Notes: generated from the letters alone by a model not told the origin. A stretch of 64,000 nucleotides of DNA from Pseudomonas sp. NFIX28 (GCF_900107395.1 NZ_FNPW01000002.1:124001-188000), one strand, 5' to 3'; shown: positions 10,599 to 24,552, numbered from the stretch's first letter. Translations and numbers: made by a program.

Positions 10599-11396
10599 AT
10601 GGCTAAGGTATTCGCGATAGCGAACCAGAAAGGTGGTGTGGGCAAGACCACCACCTGCATCAACCTCGCAGCATCGCTGGTTGCTACCAAGCGCCGGGTG
10701 CTGTTGATCGATCTCGATCCACAGGGCAACGCCACCATGGGTAGCGGTGTGGATAAACATGGCCTGGAAAATTCGGTCTACGACCTGCTGATCGGCGAAT
10801 GCGATCTGGCCCAGGCCATGCACTATTCCGAGCATGGCGGTTATCAGCTGCTGCCGGCGAACCGCGACCTGACCGCCGCGGAAGTCGTCCTGCTGGAAAT
10901 GCAGATGAAGGAAAGCCGCCTGCGCAGCGCCTTGGCACCGATCCGGGAAAACTACGACTACATTCTGATCGACTGTCCGCCGTCGCTGTCGATGCTGACG
11001 CTCAACGCCCTGGTTGCCGCCGATGGGGTCATTATCCCCATGCAGTGCGAGTACTTTGCCCTTGAAGGGCTGAGCGACCTTGTGGATAACATCAAGCGCA
11101 TTTCCGAACTGCTGAACCCGAACCTCAAGGTCGAGGGCCTGCTGCGTACCATGTACGATCCGCGCCTGAGCCTGATGAACGATGTTTCCGCGCAGCTCAA
11201 GGAACACTTCGGCGATCAGTTGTACGACACAGTGATCCCACGCAACATCCGTCTGGCGGAAGCCCCCAGTTATGGCATGCCGGCCTTGGTCTACGACAAA
11301 CAGTCGCGCGGTGCCATCGCTTATCTGGCCCTCGCTGGCGAGATGGTTCGTCGGCAACGGAAAAACTCACGCGCAGCTGCCGCCCAGCCAACTTAA
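10599..11396 (+). CDS. parA: Chromosome partitioning ATPase ParA (Soj)
   Basis: Walker-type ATPase that with ParB moves the origin region after replication. The 265 residues begin MAKVFAIANQKGGVGKTTT, the deviant Walker A motif with its signature lysine, and include the IDCPPSLSMLTLNAL block. The upstream in-frame extension to 10581 is not conserved, so ATG 10599 is preferred. Two perfect DnaA boxes fall in the coding sequence (10748-10756, 11081-11089). parB follows after 9 bases. Confidence 0.97.
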   Translation: MAKVFAIANQKGGVGKTTTCINLAASLVATKRRVLLIDLDPQGNATMGSGVDKHGLENSVYDLLIGECDLAQAMHYSEHGGYQLLPANRDLTAAEVVLLEMQMKESRLRSALAPIRENYDYILIDCPPSLSMLTLNALVAADGVIIPMQCEYFALEGLSDLVDNIKRISELLNPNLKVEGLLRTMYDPRLSLMNDVSAQLKEHFGDQLYDTVIPRNIRLAEAPSYGMPALVYDKQSRGAIAYLALAGEMVRRQRKNSRAAAAQPT

Positions 11397-11405
11397 GGAA
11401 TCCCC

Positions 11406-12278
11406 ATGGCCGTCAAGAAACGAGGTCTCGGACGTGGACTGGATGCACTGTTGAGTGGTCCGACTGTCAGCTCGCTGGAAGAACAAGCGGTTCAAGCCGA
11501 TGTGCGTGAGCTGCAACATTTGCCGCTGGACCTGATCCAGCGCGGCAAGTATCAGCCGCGCCGGGACATGGACCCACAGGCACTGGAAGAACTGGCGAGC
11601 TCGATCAAGACTCAGGGCGTGATGCAGCCGATCGTGGTGCGTCCTATCGGCTCCGGGCGTTTTGAAATCATCGCCGGTGAGCGCCGCTGGCGCGCCAGCC
11701 AGCAGGCGGGTCAGGAAACCATCCCCGCGATGGTTCGCGATGTCCCGGACGAAACCGCCATCGCCATGGCGCTGATCGAGAATATCCAGCGCGAAGACCT
11801 CAACCCCGTCGAGGAAGCGGTTGCCCTGCAGCGCCTGCAGCAGGAATTCCAGCTGACTCAGCAGCAGGTTGCCGAGGCTGTGGGTAAGTCCCGCGTCACT
11901 GTCGCTAACCTGCTGCGCCTGATCGCTTTGCCTGAAGTGATCAAGACCATGTTGTCCCACGGCGACCTGGAAATGGGTCATGCCCGTGCCTTGCTGGGTT
12001 TGCCGGAAAATCAACAGGTTGAAGGGGCGCGACACGTTGTCGCACGCGGCCTCACTGTGCGCCAGACCGAAGCCCTGGTTCGCCAGTGGTTGAGTGGCAA
12101 ACAGCAGCCTGCCGAACCCGTCAAACCCGACCCCGATATCGCGCGTCTGGAGCAACGCCTGGCCGAGCGCCTAGGCTCTGCGGTGCAGATTCGTCACGGA
12201 AAGAAAGGGAAAGGTCAGCTGGTGATCGGGTATAACTCCCTCGATGAGCTTCAAGGCGTCCTTGCACACATTCGCTGA
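11406..12278 (+). CDS. parB: Chromosome partitioning protein ParB (Spo0J)
   Basis: Centromere-binding CTPase that spreads from parS sites near the origin. The 290 residues begin MAVKKRGLGRGLDALL and contain the CTP-binding blocks IQRGKYQPRRDM and GERRWRAS at about residues 40-100, then a helix-turn-helix LTQQQVAEAVGKSRVTVANLLRL split over about 155-180. The C-terminal dimerisation segment ends the protein. I did not find an intact parS (TGTTTCACGTGAAACA-like) by eye in this window. Confidence 0.97.
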   Translation: MAVKKRGLGRGLDALLSGPTVSSLEEQAVQADVRELQHLPLDLIQRGKYQPRRDMDPQALEELASSIKTQGVMQPIVVRPIGSGRFEIIAGERRWRASQQAGQETIPAMVRDVPDETAIAMALIENIQREDLNPVEEAVALQRLQQEFQLTQQQVAEAVGKSRVTVANLLRLIALPEVIKTMLSHGDLEMGHARALLGLPENQQVEGARHVVARGLTVRQTEALVRQWLSGKQQPAEPVKPDPDIARLEQRLAERLGSAVQIRHGKKGKGQLVIGYNSLDELQGVLAHIR

Positions 12279-12323
12279 AACATTTCCTCATGTAGCGTGC
12301 AGTCGGAAATCACTACCCGGCAG

Positions 12324-12352
12324 TTGAATAGGGGCTGAACCGCCCCTATACT
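12324..12352 (+). promoter_or_regulatory. Sigma-70 promoter of the atp operon
   Basis: TTGAAT (12324-12329), a 17-base spacer and TATACT (12347-12352), about 75 bases upstream of atpI. There is no other good candidate in the parB-atpI spacer. Confidence 0.7.
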
Positions 12353-12426
12353 CTGCGCGCATTTTGTCGGCACAAATTATGCCAAGTTATTGAATTCTGG
12401 CAGCCGACCCATGAGGAGCAAGAGTG

Positions 12427-13720
<1,294 letters not shown>

Positions 13721-13838
13721 GACCGGTCTCGACCAGTCTGATGTCCCTCCCGGTCAAACGGGAGGGGGCCCGTCTAGGGCACGATGAAACGATTTGTTTT
13801 ACCGCTTTAATCTAAAAAACCTAAACCATACGACGTAA

Positions 13839-14111
<273 letters not shown>

Positions 14112-14168
14112 TCACTCGAATTTTCGAGTTGATTGGTGTGATGGACAACGAACGAGCGAGGTGTTGGC

Positions 14169-14639
14169 GTGAACATTAATGCAACCCTGATTGGCCAGTC
14201 CGTTGCGTTCTTCATTTTTGTACTGTTTTGCATGAAGTTCGTGTGGCCTCCGGTCATCGCGGCTTTGCACGAACGTCAGAAGAAGATCGCGGATGGACTG
14301 GACGCTGCCAGCCGAGCAGCTCGCGACCTGGAACTGGCCCAAGAGAAAGCGGGTCAGCAACTGCGCGAAGCAAAAGCTCAGGCAGCCGAAATCATTGAGC
14401 AAGCCAAGAAACGCGGTAACCAGATCGTCGAAGAGGCTGTTGAAAAAGCCCGTATCGACGCTGACCGTGTGAAGGTTCAGGCTCAGGCCGAGATCGAGCA
14501 GGAACTGAACAGTGTCAAAGACGCGCTGCGTGCCCAACTGGGTGTGCTGGCCGTTGGCGGTGCCGAGAAGATCCTGGGTGCCACAATCGATCAAAACGCG
14601 CACGCGGAGCTGGTTAACAAACTGGCTGCTGAAATTTAA
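14169..14639 (+). CDS. atpF: ATP synthase Fo subunit b
   Basis: Peripheral stalk subunit: one N-terminal membrane helix (about 5-27, [19 protein letters not shown]) followed by a long charged amphipathic helix that dimerises. It has 156 residues, the normal length. Translation starts at GTG 14169 after the GAGCGAGG site at 14153-14160. Confidence 0.97.
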   Translation: MNINATLIGQSVAFFIFVLFCMKFVWPPVIAALHERQKKIADGLDAASRAARDLELAQEKAGQQLREAKAQAAEIIEQAKKRGNQIVEEAVEKARIDADRVKVQAQAEIEQELNSVKDALRAQLGVLAVGGAEKILGATIDQNAHAELVNKLAAEI

Positions 14640-14651
14640 GCGAGGGCGATC

Positions 14652-15188
14652 ATGGCAGAACTGACCACGTTGGCCCGACCTTACGCTAAGGCGGCCTTCG
14701 AGCACGCTCAGGCCCACCAGCAGCTGGCCTCTTGGTCAGCCATGCTCGGCCTGGCCGCAGCAGTGTCGCAAGACGACACCATGCGGCGCGTGCTCAAGGC
14801 CCCGCGACTGACGAGCGCAGACAAGGCCGCCACGTTTATCGACGTGTGCGGCGACAAGTTCGATGCCAAGGCACAGAATTTCATCCACGTCGTTGCCGAA
14901 AACGACCGTCTCCTGCTTCTGCCGGAGATCGCCGCTCTGTTCGACCTGTACAAGGCCGAGCAAGAGAAATCGGTAGATGTGGAAGTCACCAGTGCTTTTG
15001 CGTTGAACCAAGAACAGCAAGACAAACTCGCCAAGGTTCTCAGTGCACGACTCGACCGGGAAGTGCGCCTGCAAGTTGCGGAGGACGCTGCCCTGATTGG
15101 TGGTGTCGTCATCCGCGCCGGCGACCTGGTTATCGATGGCTCGATTCGCGGCAAAATCGCGAAACTTGCCGAAGCATTGAAATCTTGA
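14652..15188 (+). CDS. atpH: ATP synthase F1 subunit delta
   Basis: A 178-residue stalk protein that joins subunit b to the top of F1. It begins [19 protein letters not shown], typical of the family, and ends with the [20 protein letters not shown] block. It sits 12 bases after atpF, in the standard gene order. Confidence 0.97.
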   Translation: MAELTTLARPYAKAAFEHAQAHQQLASWSAMLGLAAAVSQDDTMRRVLKAPRLTSADKAATFIDVCGDKFDAKAQNFIHVVAENDRLLLLPEIAALFDLYKAEQEKSVDVEVTSAFALNQEQQDKLAKVLSARLDREVRLQVAEDAALIGGVVIRAGDLVIDGSIRGKIAKLAEALKS

Positions 15189-15209
15189 GTTTGAAGGGGC
15201 AGCAGAGCA

Positions 15210-16754
15210 ATGCAGCAACTCAATCCTTCCGAAATAAGTGAAATTATCAAGGGCCGCATCGAAAAACTCGATGTGACCTCTCAAGCCCGTAACGAAGGCA
15301 CTGTCGTCAGCGTTTCTGACGGTATCGTGCGGATTCACGGTCTGGCCGACGTTATGTACGGCGAGATGATCGAGTTTCCGGGCGGTGTCTACGGTATGGC
15401 ACTCAACCTCGAGCAAGACTCCGTAGGTGCCGTTGTACTGGGCGCATACACGACTCTGGCTGAAGGCATGAGCGCCAAGTGCACCGGCCGCATCCTCGAA
15501 GTTCCGGTTGGTAAGGAACTGCTGGGTCGCGTAGTCGACGCACTGGGTAACCCAGTTGACGGCAAAGGTCCGCTGAACAACACCGAGACCGACGCGGTCG
15601 AGAAAGTTGCTCCAGGCGTGATCTGGCGTAAGTCGGTAGACCAGCCTGTACAGACTGGCTACAAGGCTGTCGATGCCATGATCCCAGTCGGCCGTGGCCA
15701 GCGTGAGCTGATCATCGGTGACCGTCAGATCGGTAAGACCGCTCTGGCGATCGACGCGATCATCAACCAGAAAGACAGCGGCATCTTCTGCGTATACGTG
15801 GCTATCGGTCAGAAACAATCGACCATCGCCAACGTTGTTCGCAAGCTGGAAGAAAACGGCGCTCTGGCCAACACCATCATCGTGGCTGCCAGTGCTTCCG
15901 AATCCGCTGCCCTGCAATTCCTGGCACCGTACTCCGGTTGCACCATGGGCGAATTCTTCCGCGACCGCGGTGAAGACGCGCTGATCGTTTATGACGATCT
16001 GTCCAAGCAAGCAGTGGCTTACCGCCAGATTTCCCTGCTGCTGCGCCGTCCACCAGGCCGTGAAGCTTACCCAGGCGACGTGTTCTATCTCCACTCCCGT
16101 CTGCTGGAGCGCGCATCCCGCGTTTCGGAAGAGTACGTAGAGAAGTTCACCAACGGCGCGGTAACTGGCAAGACCGGTTCCCTGACCGCACTGCCGATCA
16201 TCGAAACCCAGGCTGGCGACGTTTCCGCGTTCGTTCCGACCAACGTGATTTCCATCACCGACGGTCAGATCTTCCTGGAATCGGCCATGTTCAACTCCGG
16301 CATCCGTCCGGCAGTGAACGCCGGTGTTTCGGTATCCCGTGTAGGTGGTGCCGCTCAGACCAAGATCATCAAGAAGCTGTCCGGTGGTATCCGTACCGCT
16401 CTGGCTCAGTACCGTGAACTGGCGGCATTCGCCCAGTTCGCTTCTGACCTGGACGAAGCGACCCGTAAGCAACTTGAACACGGTCAGCGCGTTACCGAGC
16501 TGATGAAGCAGAAGCAATACGCGCCGATGTCCATCGCTGACATGTCGCTGTCGCTGTATGCCGCTGAGCGTGGGTTCCTGACTGACGTCGAAATCGCCAA
16601 GATCGGTAGCTTCGAACAAGCGCTGATTGCTTACTTCAACCGCGATCACGCCGACTTGATGGCGAAGATCAACGTGAAGGGTGACTTCAATGACGAAATC
16701 GACGCTGGCCTGAAAGCCGGTATCGAGAAGTTCAAGGCCACCCAAACCTGGTAA
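15210..16754 (+). CDS. atpA: ATP synthase F1 subunit alpha
   Basis: A 514-residue regulatory nucleotide-binding subunit of the F1 hexamer. Walker A is [13 protein letters not shown] at about residues 170-182, and the family motif [17 protein letters not shown] is present. Length and start ([20 protein letters not shown]) are typical of gammaproteobacteria. Confidence 0.98.
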   Translation: MQQLNPSEISEIIKGRIEKLDVTSQARNEGTVVSVSDGIVRIHGLADVMYGEMIEFPGGVYGMALNLEQDSVGAVVLGAYTTLAEGMSAKCTGRILEVPVGKELLGRVVDALGNPVDGKGPLNNTETDAVEKVAPGVIWRKSVDQPVQTGYKAVDAMIPVGRGQRELIIGDRQIGKTALAIDAIINQKDSGIFCVYVAIGQKQSTIANVVRKLEENGALANTIIVAASASESAALQFLAPYSGCTMGEFFRDRGEDALIVYDDLSKQAVAYRQISLLLRRPPGREAYPGDVFYLHSRLLERASRVSEEYVEKFTNGAVTGKTGSLTALPIIETQAGDVSAFVPTNVISITDGQIFLESAMFNSGIRPAVNAGVSVSRVGGAAQTKIIKKLSGGIRTALAQYRELAAFAQFASDLDEATRKQLEHGQRVTELMKQKQYAPMSIADMSLSLYAAERGFLTDVEIAKIGSFEQALIAYFNRDHADLMAKINVKGDFNDEIDAGLKAGIEKFKATQTW

Positions 16755-16804
16755 GCCGCAGCGGGGGCCGCGAGGCTCCCGCTTGCTAACCTGATAGGTG
16801 TTAC

Positions 16805-17665
16805 ATGGCAGGCGCAAAAGAGATTCGCAGTAAGATTGCGAGCATCAAAAGCACGCAAAAGATTACCAGCGCCATGGAAAAAGTGGCGGTCAGCAAAATG
16901 CGCAAGGCACAAATGCGCATGGCTGCTAGCCGTCCTTACGCGGAGCGCATCCGCCAGGTTATTGGTCATCTGGCCAACGCCAACCCGGAATATCGCCACC
17001 CATTCATGATCGACCGTGCAATCAAGCGCGTCGGTTATGTCGTGGTGAGCAGTGACCGTGGTCTGTGCGGTGGTTTGAATACCAACCTGTTCAAGGCTTT
17101 GGTCAAGGACATGGCGGTAAACCGCGAAAATGGCGTCGAGATCGATCTGTGCGTGGTTGGCAGCAAAGGTGCGGCTTTCTTCCGTAACTTCGGCGGTAAC
17201 GTCGTCGCTGCAATCAGCCACCTGGGTGAAGAGCCGTCGATCAATGATCTGATCGGCAGCGTCAAGGTGATGCTGGATGCCTACCTGGACGGCCGGATTG
17301 ACCGCCTGTCCGTGGTGTCCAACAAGTTCATCAACACCATGACGCAACAGCCTACGGTGGAGCAGTTGATTCCGCTGGTGGCAACCCCGGATCAAGAACT
17401 CAAGCACCACTGGGACTATCTCTACGAACCGGACGCCAAAGAGCTGCTTGACGGCTTGATGGTTCGCTACGTGGAGTCGCAGGTCTACCAGGCGGTGGTC
17501 GAGAACAACGCGGCCGAACAAGCTGCGCGGATGATCGCGATGAAGAACGCTACCGACAACGCCGGTGATTTGATCAGCGATTTGCAGCTGATCTACAACA
17601 AGGCGCGTCAGGCTGCGATCACCCAAGAGATCTCGGAAATCGTCGGCGGCGCTGCCGCGGTTTAA
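16805..17665 (+). CDS. atpG: ATP synthase F1 subunit gamma
   Basis: Central rotor shaft of F1, 286 residues, with the N-terminal coiled-coil half [20 protein letters not shown] and the C-terminal half containing [15 protein letters not shown]. It lies 50 bases after atpA. Nothing unusual is seen. Confidence 0.98.
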   Translation: MAGAKEIRSKIASIKSTQKITSAMEKVAVSKMRKAQMRMAASRPYAERIRQVIGHLANANPEYRHPFMIDRAIKRVGYVVVSSDRGLCGGLNTNLFKALVKDMAVNRENGVEIDLCVVGSKGAAFFRNFGGNVVAAISHLGEEPSINDLIGSVKVMLDAYLDGRIDRLSVVSNKFINTMTQQPTVEQLIPLVATPDQELKHHWDYLYEPDAKELLDGLMVRYVESQVYQAVVENNAAEQAARMIAMKNATDNAGDLISDLQLIYNKARQAAITQEISEIVGGAAAV

Positions 17666-19069
<1,404 letters not shown>

Positions 19070-19114
19070 TCCCGGCGCCCGGCAACGGGCGCTAATTTAG
19101 GTTGAGGCAAGCAG

Positions 19115-19540
19115 ATGGCTATGACAGTCCATTGCGATATCGTCAGCGCGGAAGGAGAGATCTTCTCCGGTCTGGTCGAGATGGTGATCGCACACGGCGA
19201 GCTCGGGGATCTTGGTATCGCCCTGGGTCACGCTCCGCTGATCACTAATCTGAAACCAGGTCCGATCCGCTTGATCAAGCAGGGCGGGGAAGCCGAGGTG
19301 TTCTACATCTCCGGTGGTTTCCTCGAGGTTCAGCCGAACATGGTCAAGGTTCTTGCCGACACCGTGCAACGTGCTGCCGACCTGGACGAAGCCTCCGCTC
19401 AGGAAGCCGTCAAGGCTGCTGAGAAGGCCCTGAATGAAAAAGGCGCAGATTTCGACTACGGTTCTGCTGCTGCACGTCTGGCCGAGGCCGCAGCCCAGCT
19501 GCGCACCGTCCAGCAGATCCGCAAGAAGTTCGGCGGCTAA
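19115..19540 (+). CDS. atpC: ATP synthase F1 subunit epsilon
   Basis: A 141-residue last gene of the atp operon, with an N-terminal beta-sandwich and C-terminal helices that can inhibit ATP hydrolysis. It starts [19 protein letters not shown] and is followed by a strong terminator. Confidence 0.97.
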   Translation: MAMTVHCDIVSAEGEIFSGLVEMVIAHGELGDLGIALGHAPLITNLKPGPIRLIKQGGEAEVFYISGGFLEVQPNMVKVLADTVQRAADLDEASAQEAVKAAEKALNEKGADFDYGSAAARLAEAAAQLRTVQQIRKKFGG

Positions 19541-19566
19541 GCCGCGGGATTTCCGCGTGATTGATT

Positions 19567-19600
19567 AAAAAGGGTAGCCTCGGCTACCCTTTTTATTTTT
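19567..19600 (+). terminator. Intrinsic terminator of the atp operon
   Basis: A 13-bp stem (AAAAAGGGTAGCC / GGCTACCCTTTTT) with a very small loop is followed by ATTTTTT. It lies 26 bases after the atpC stop. Confidence 0.92.
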
Positions 19601-19653
19601 TGCAATTCACTTCATGGTCGCAATCGCTGACCACCCAGGATTGGTAGCCAGTC

Positions 19654-21021
19654 ATGTCTCTTGAAATCGTTATTCTCGCTGCCGGTCAAGGCACCCGCAT
19701 GCGTTCCGCGTTGCCGAAAGTACTGCACCCGGTGGCGGGCAACTCCATGCTCGGGCATGTTATCCACAGCGCCCGACAACTCGATCCACAACGCATCCAT
19801 GTAGTCATCGGCCATGGCGCCGACGCGGTTCGCGAGCGCCTGGCGGCCGATGACCTGAATTTCGTGCTGCAGGACAAGCAACTGGGTACCGGTCACGCTA
19901 CCGCCCAGGCGGTGCCGTTCATTACCGCCGACACCGTGCTGATTCTCTACGGTGACGTGCCGCTGATCGAAGTCGAAACCCTGCAGCGCTTGCTCAAGCA
20001 TGTTGTCCCCGGGCAGATGGGCCTGCTGACCGTGGAGCTGGACGACCCGACCGGTTACGGCCGGATCGTTCGTGACGCCGACGGCAAGGTCGCAGCCATT
20101 GTCGAGCACAAGGACGCCAGCGAAGCACAACGCGCTATCACCGAAGGCAACACCGGCATCCTTGCCGTGCCGGCCAATCGCCTTGCCGACTGGATGAGTC
20201 GTCTGTCGAACAATAACGCCCAGGGCGAGTATTACCTGACCGACGTGATCGAGATGGCGGTCAGCGATGGTTTGTTGGTGGCCACCGAGCAACCGCACGA
20301 TCCGATGGAAGTGCAGGGCGCCAACGACCGCAAGCAGTTGTCCGAACTGGAGCGCCATTACCAGTTGCGTGAAGCTCGCCGCCTGATGGCCCAGGGCGTG
20401 ACCCTGCGCGACCCGGCACGTTTCGATGTGCGCGGTGAAGTGACGGTGGGCCGCGACGTGCTGATCGACATCAACGTGATTCTCGAAGGCCGTGTGGTTA
20501 TCGAGGACGACGTGGTGATTGGCCCGAACTGCGTGATCAAGGACAGCACCCTGCGCAAGGGCGTGGTAATCAAGGCCAACAGCCATATCGAAGGTGCGGT
20601 GCTTGGCGAGGGCAGCGATGCCGGCCCGTTTGCCCGTCTGCGCGAGGGCACCGTTCTCGAAGCCCGTGCCCATGTGGGTAACTTTGTCGAGCTGAAAAAC
20701 GCACGCATGGGCGAGGGGGCCAAAGCCGGTCACCTGGCCTACCTGGGCGATGCCGAGATCGGTGCACGCAGCAACATTGGCGCCGGCACCATCACCTGCA
20801 ACTACGATGGCGCCAACAAGCATCGGACAGTGCTGGGCGAAGACGTATTTATTGGTTCCAACAACTCCTTGGTGGCGCCTGTGGATATCCGCGACGGCGC
20901 GACCACGGCGGCTGGCTCGACCATTAACCAGACTGTGGAAAAAGCCCAACTGGCGGTGGCCCGTGCCCGGCAGAAGAACATCGACGGTTGGAAACGCCCG
21001 GTGAAAATCAAGAAGAGCTGA
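19654..21021 (+). CDS. glmU: Bifunctional GlcNAc-1-P uridyltransferase / GlcN-1-P acetyltransferase
   Basis: Makes UDP-GlcNAc for peptidoglycan and LPS. The 455 residues show the N-terminal pyrophosphorylase domain (motif [19 protein letters not shown] near residue 8) and a C-terminal left-handed beta-helix of hexapeptide repeats with the acetyltransferase block [11 protein letters not shown] perfect DnaA box at 19760-19768 lies in the 5' part and another follows the stop (21023-21031). Confidence 0.97.
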   Translation: MSLEIVILAAGQGTRMRSALPKVLHPVAGNSMLGHVIHSARQLDPQRIHVVIGHGADAVRERLAADDLNFVLQDKQLGTGHATAQAVPFITADTVLILYGDVPLIEVETLQRLLKHVVPGQMGLLTVELDDPTGYGRIVRDADGKVAAIVEHKDASEAQRAITEGNTGILAVPANRLADWMSRLSNNNAQGEYYLTDVIEMAVSDGLLVATEQPHDPMEVQGANDRKQLSELERHYQLREARRLMAQGVTLRDPARFDVRGEVTVGRDVLIDINVILEGRVVIEDDVVIGPNCVIKDSTLRKGVVIKANSHIEGAVLGEGSDAGPFARLREGTVLEARAHVGNFVELKNARMGEGAKAGHLAYLGDAEIGARSNIGAGTITCNYDGANKHRTVLGEDVFIGSNNSLVAPVDIRDGATTAAGSTINQTVEKAQLAVARARQKNIDGWKRPVKIKKS

Positions 21022-21061
21022 GTTATCCACAACCCGGTGGCCGGTACTCTCGAGATTGCTT

Positions 21062-21121
21062 TCGCGGGCAAGCCTCGCTCCAACAGACAGTGATATCTGT
21101 AGGAGCGAGTCTTGCCCGCGA
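21062..21121. repeat. REP doublet (inverted pair) between glmU and glmR
   Basis: Two copies of a Pseudomonas REP element face each other: TCGCGGGCAAGCCTCGCTCC at 21062-21081 and its near-reverse complement at 21102-21121, with a 20-base spacer. Such pairs (REPINs) are common between genes in fluorescent pseudomonads. Similar units recur at 56618-56760. Confidence 0.85.
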
Positions 21122-21198
21122 TGCTTTTATCCACAGATTTTTTTCTTGGCGCTGGCTTGACGAATTTCCGGCAATAGGTTTTGATTGCTTCCGTTATC

Positions 21199-21211
21199 TT
21201 TCGAATCGAAA
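21199..21211. promoter_or_regulatory. Possible DeoR-type operator before glmR
   Basis: TTTCGAATCGAAA is an almost perfect 13-base inverted repeat ending 12 bases before the glmR ATG. DeoR/GlpR-type regulators bind TTTCG...CGAAA-like sites, so autoregulation is plausible but not proven. Confidence 0.4.
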
Positions 21212-21222
21212 CTTAAGTGCTC

Positions 21223-21990
21223 ATGTCGAAACGCAACACTCCCCAGCGCCGTCACAACATCCTGGCCTTGCTCAATGAACAGGGCGAGGTGAGCGTGGAT
21301 GAGCTGGCTAAACGCTTCGAAACTTCCGAAGTTACGATTCGTAAGGACCTGGCTGCCCTGGAGAGCAACGGACTGTTGCTGCGACGCTATGGCGGAGCGA
21401 TCACCATGCCGCAGGAACTGGTCGGCGATGTCGGCCAGCCAGTCTCCCGATACAAGCAAGCCATCGCCCGGGCGGCGGTGGCGCGGATTCGTGAACATGC
21501 ACGCATCATCATCGACAGCGGCAGTACCACCGCGGCGATGATTCCCGAACTCGGCCTGCAGCCGGGCCTGGTGGTCATGACCAACTCGCTACATGTGGCC
21601 AATGCCCTGAGCGAACTGGAGCATGAGCCGGTGCTGTTGATGACCGGCGGCACCTGGGACCCTCATTCCGAGTCGTTCCAGGGGCAGGTAGCCGAGCAGG
21701 TATTGCGTTCCTATGACTTTGACCAGCTGTTTATCGGGGCCGACGGCATCGACCTGGTGCGCGGGACCACCACCTTCAACGAGTTGCTCGGCCTGAGCCG
21801 GGTGATGGCCGAGGTGGCGCGGGAAGTCGTGGTAATGGTCGAGGCCGACAAGATCGGCCGCAAGATTCCCAACCTGGAGCTGCCGTGGAGCAGCATCCAT
21901 ACCCTTATTACCGATGATCGCCTGCCCGCAGAGGCCCGCGATCAGATTCAGGCCCGCGGCATCACGCTGATTTGCGCGGCAGTCATCTAG
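21223..21990 (+). CDS. glmR: DeoR-family transcriptional regulator, probable GlmR
   Basis: A 255-residue regulator: an N-terminal DeoR helix-turn-helix ([24 protein letters not shown]... then [25 protein letters not shown]) and a C-terminal sugar-phosphate sensor domain with the [11 protein letters not shown] motif at about residues 92-102. It lies between glmU and glmS, 11 bases before the latter. In P. aeruginosa the gene at this place is called glmR. It probably controls glmS in response to an amino-sugar phosphate; that is inferred from position. The frame extends to GTG 21217, but ATG 21223 is the likely start. Confidence 0.85.
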   Translation: MSKRNTPQRRHNILALLNEQGEVSVDELAKRFETSEVTIRKDLAALESNGLLLRRYGGAITMPQELVGDVGQPVSRYKQAIARAAVARIREHARIIIDSGSTTAAMIPELGLQPGLVVMTNSLHVANALSELEHEPVLLMTGGTWDPHSESFQGQVAEQVLRSYDFDQLFIGADGIDLVRGTTTFNELLGLSRVMAEVAREVVVMVEADKIGRKIPNLELPWSSIHTLITDDRLPAEARDQIQARGITLICAAVI

Positions 21991-22001
21991 GAGAGAAACC
22001 C

Positions 22002-23849
22002 ATGTGTGGAATTGTTGGTGCCGTTGCTGAGCGAAATATCACGGCCATCCTGATCGAAGGTCTCAAGCGCCTCGAATACCGCGGCTACGACAGCGCCGGC
22101 GTGGCGGTCCTCACCGGCGATGGCAAGCTCGAGCGCATGCGTCGTCCGGGCAAGGTCAGCGAGCTGGAACAGGCCCTGACCGGCGAGCCACTGGCCGGCC
22201 GCCTGGGCATCGCCCACACCCGCTGGGCCACCCACGGCGCGCCGTGCGAACGCAACGCCCACCCGCATTTCTCCGGCGGCCTGGCGGTAGTGCACAACGG
22301 CATCATCGAAAACCATGAAGCCCTGCGCGAACAGCTGAAGGGCCTGGGTTATGTATTCACGTCGGACACCGACACCGAAGTCATCGCCCACCTGCTGGAG
22401 CACAAGCTCAAGGACCTGGGCGACCTGACCGTGGCCCTCAAAGCCACCGTCAAGGAGCTGCATGGCGCCTATGGCCTGGCCGTGATCAGCGCCAGCCAGC
22501 CGGACCGCCTGGTCGCCGCCCGCAGTGGCAGCCCATTGGTGATCGGCCTGGGCCTGGGTGAAAACTTCCTGGCTTCCGATCAACTGGCCCTGCGCCAGGT
22601 CACCGACCGCTTCATGTACCTGGAAGAGGGTGATATCGCCGAGATTCGCCGCGACAGCGTGCAGATCTGGGATATCGACGGCAAAGCGGTGGAACGCGAA
22701 GCCGTGCAATACCGCGATGGGGCCGAAGCCGCCGAGAAGGGCGAATTCCGTCACTTCATGCTCAAGGAAATCCACGAACAGCCAGCCGTGGTGCAACGCA
22801 CCCTCGAAGGTCGCCTGAGCCAGGGCCAAGTGCTGGTCCAGGCTTTCGGTCCACAGGCCGCCGAGCTGTTCGCCAAAGTGCGCAACGTGCAGATCGTCGC
22901 CTGCGGCACCAGCTACCACGCCGGCATGGTTGCCCGTTACTGGCTGGAAGAACTGGCCGGGATTCCATGCCAGGTCGAGGTGGCCAGCGAATTCCGCTAC
23001 CGCAAGGTGGTGGTGCAGCCGGACACCCTGTTCGTGACCATTTCCCAGTCCGGCGAAACCGCCGACACTTTGGCCGCTTTGCGCAACGCCAAGGTGCTTT
23101 CTAGAGAAGAAGGGGGCTACCTCGCCAGCCTGGCGATCTGCAACGTCGGTATCAGCTCGCTGGTCCGCGAATCCGACCTGACCCTGCTGACCCAGGCCGG
23201 TCGCGAGATCGGCGTGGCATCGACCAAAGCCTTTACCACCCAGCTGGTCGGCCTGCTGTTGCTGACTCTGTCCCTGGGCCAGGTCCGCGGCACGCTGGGC
23301 GAAGGCGTCGAAGCGACCCTGGTGGAAGAACTGCGGCGCTTGCCGACCCGCCTGGGCGAAGCCCTGGCAATGGACGGCACGGTGGAAAAAATCGCCGAGC
23401 TGTTCGCCGAGAAGCACCACACCCTGTTCCTGGGTCGTGGCGCGCAATTCCCGGTGGCGATGGAAGGGGCGCTCAAGCTCAAGGAAATCTCCTACATCCA
23501 CGCTGAAGCCTACCCGGCCGGCGAGCTCAAGCATGGTCCGCTGGCCCTTGTGGATAACGACATGCCGGTAGTCACCGTCGCGCCGAACAACGAGCTGCTG
23601 GAAAAGCTCAAGTCGAACCTGCAGGAAGTCCGCGCCCGTGGCGGTCAGCTGGTCGTCTTTGCCGATGAGAAAGCCGGCATGACCAATGGCGAGGGCACGC
23701 ATGTTGTCCACATGCCGCATATCCACGACATCCTGTCGCCGATCCTCTACACCATCCCCCTGCAATTACTGTCGTATTACGTAGCGGTGCTCAAGGGCAC
23801 TGACGTCGACCAGCCACGCAACCTGGCCAAGTCCGTCACGGTGGAGTGA
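22002..23849 (+). CDS. glmS: Glutamine-fructose-6-phosphate aminotransferase (isomerising)
   Basis: Converts fructose-6-P and glutamine to glucosamine-6-P, the first step to UDP-GlcNAc. The 615-residue protein starts [10 protein letters not shown], so Cys becomes the N-terminal nucleophile of the glutaminase domain after Met removal. Two SIS domains follow (blocks [15 protein letters not shown] and [18 protein letters not shown]), and the C-terminus LAKSVTVE is the conserved Tn7 TnsD target. An in-frame extension upstream to 21972 overlaps glmR and would mask the catalytic Cys, so it is rejected. Confidence 0.98.
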   Translation: MCGIVGAVAERNITAILIEGLKRLEYRGYDSAGVAVLTGDGKLERMRRPGKVSELEQALTGEPLAGRLGIAHTRWATHGAPCERNAHPHFSGGLAVVHNGIIENHEALREQLKGLGYVFTSDTDTEVIAHLLEHKLKDLGDLTVALKATVKELHGAYGLAVISASQPDRLVAARSGSPLVIGLGLGENFLASDQLALRQVTDRFMYLEEGDIAEIRRDSVQIWDIDGKAVEREAVQYRDGAEAAEKGEFRHFMLKEIHEQPAVVQRTLEGRLSQGQVLVQAFGPQAAELFAKVRNVQIVACGTSYHAGMVARYWLEELAGIPCQVEVASEFRYRKVVVQPDTLFVTISQSGETADTLAALRNAKVLSREEGGYLASLAICNVGISSLVRESDLTLLTQAGREIGVASTKAFTTQLVGLLLLTLSLGQVRGTLGEGVEATLVEELRRLPTRLGEALAMDGTVEKIAELFAEKHHTLFLGRGAQFPVAMEGALKLKEISYIHAEAYPAGELKHGPLALVDNDMPVVTVAPNNELLEKLKSNLQEVRARGGQLVVFADEKAGMTNGEGTHVVHMPHIHDILSPILYTIPLQLLSYYVAVLKGTDVDQPRNLAKSVTVE

Positions 23850-23878
23850 GTTATCCACAGTCGGCCGCATGGTTGCTT
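23814..23878 (+). other. attTn7: attTn7 target at the 3' end of glmS
   Basis: The last codons of glmS (encoding [10 protein letters not shown]) are the conserved binding site of TnsD. Tn7 and relatives insert about 25 bases beyond the stop. A perfect DnaA box TTATCCACA (23851-23859) lies between the stop and the expected insertion point. I see no Tn7 end or tns gene next to it, so the site looks unoccupied. Confidence 0.75.
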
Positions 23879-23898
23879 TTTAGACAATAAAAACTGTC

Positions 23899-23922
23899 GC
23901 AGAGGAGGATTTGCTCCTCTGC
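23899..23922 (+). terminator. Hairpin after glmS, probable terminator
   Basis: A perfect 9-bp stem GCAGAGGAG / CTCCTCTGC with a GATTTG loop lies 49 bases beyond glmS. No T run follows on the plus strand. Confidence 0.6.
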
Positions 23923-24219
23923 AGACATTGGCGAGTCCTTACCCTGCTCACCGGTAGGCGTCAGGGTGGCTACGTATCCTCATGATTGTACGAATCAACC
24001 TGACGAATCCTTGCATTCGTACATCGAGCGAAATCTCCATTTGAATTGGAGAAATCTGACCGTCGAGTTGTTCGAGAGCCTTTCCAGGTCCAGCTGAAGC
24101 TCGATGGACCTACGTAAAATCACTGCGCATATGGGATGGCCTGGATGCTGTCCATTTGATCCTTTCACCGTCCTGGCCGTAGGCCGACTGTCTACGCGGG
24201 CAAAAGGCTCAATTCGTCT

Positions 24220-24233
24220 TTGATGCATGTCAT
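24220..24233 (+). promoter_or_regulatory. Possible Anr/FNR-type box before the arcA remnant
   Basis: TTGATGCATGTCAT differs by one base from the Anr-type site TTGAT-N4-GTCAA. Anr activates the arginine deiminase operon in pseudomonads, and this site lies about 90 bases before the arcA fragment. It may be a relic. Confidence 0.35.
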
Positions 24234-24322
24234 GTCGCTTTTCCAAAATACCGAGTTTAATACTTGAAAACCTTGATTTCTTAAGAGGAGTTCAACTATC
24301 GCGAGGAATATTGGAAGTATCC

Positions 24323-24552
24323 ATCAGTACGGAAATAACCAAGTTAGGCACCCTTCCGAAACCGGCAAATTGCACAAGGTGGTGGCGTTTCCGCCAGCCC
24401 TATCCCACCAGCGGCCTACGCCCAGCAACTACAACGAACTGCTGTTCGACGATGTGATCAGGGTGAGTCAGGCCTAGCACGATCACTTCGACTTCGTCAC
24501 CAAGATGCGCAAGCGGGAAGTGGAGGTCTTGGAGACTCACAATTTCTTGCGC
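24323..24552 (+). pseudogene. arcA: Arginine deiminase remnant (arcA fragment, frameshifted)
   Basis: The first 17 or so codons read as STEITKLG in one frame. After a frameshift near 24345-24350, a second frame reads [20 protein letters not shown], then [20 protein letters not shown], a TAG stop (24475-24477) and HDHFDFVTKMRKREVEVLETH. This matches the N-terminal 65-70 residues of Pseudomonas arginine deiminase (TKLGVHSEAGKLRKV...[14 protein letters not shown]...HFDFVTKMRERG). The expected ATG is changed to ATC, and the remaining 80% of the gene is gone. It is a clear inactive relic; no arcD, arcB or arcC is present. Confidence 0.8.

Noticed and set aside
10599..12278. Possible parS site near parAB
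   Set aside because: I looked for TGTTTCACGTGAAACA-like or GTTCCACGTGGAAC palindromes and found none intact by eye; an exact motif search would settle it.
23995..24246. Minus-strand frame of 83 codons downstream of glmS
   Set aside because: No leader, no family match, no ribosome site; it lies in a decayed intergenic stretch beside the arcA fragment.
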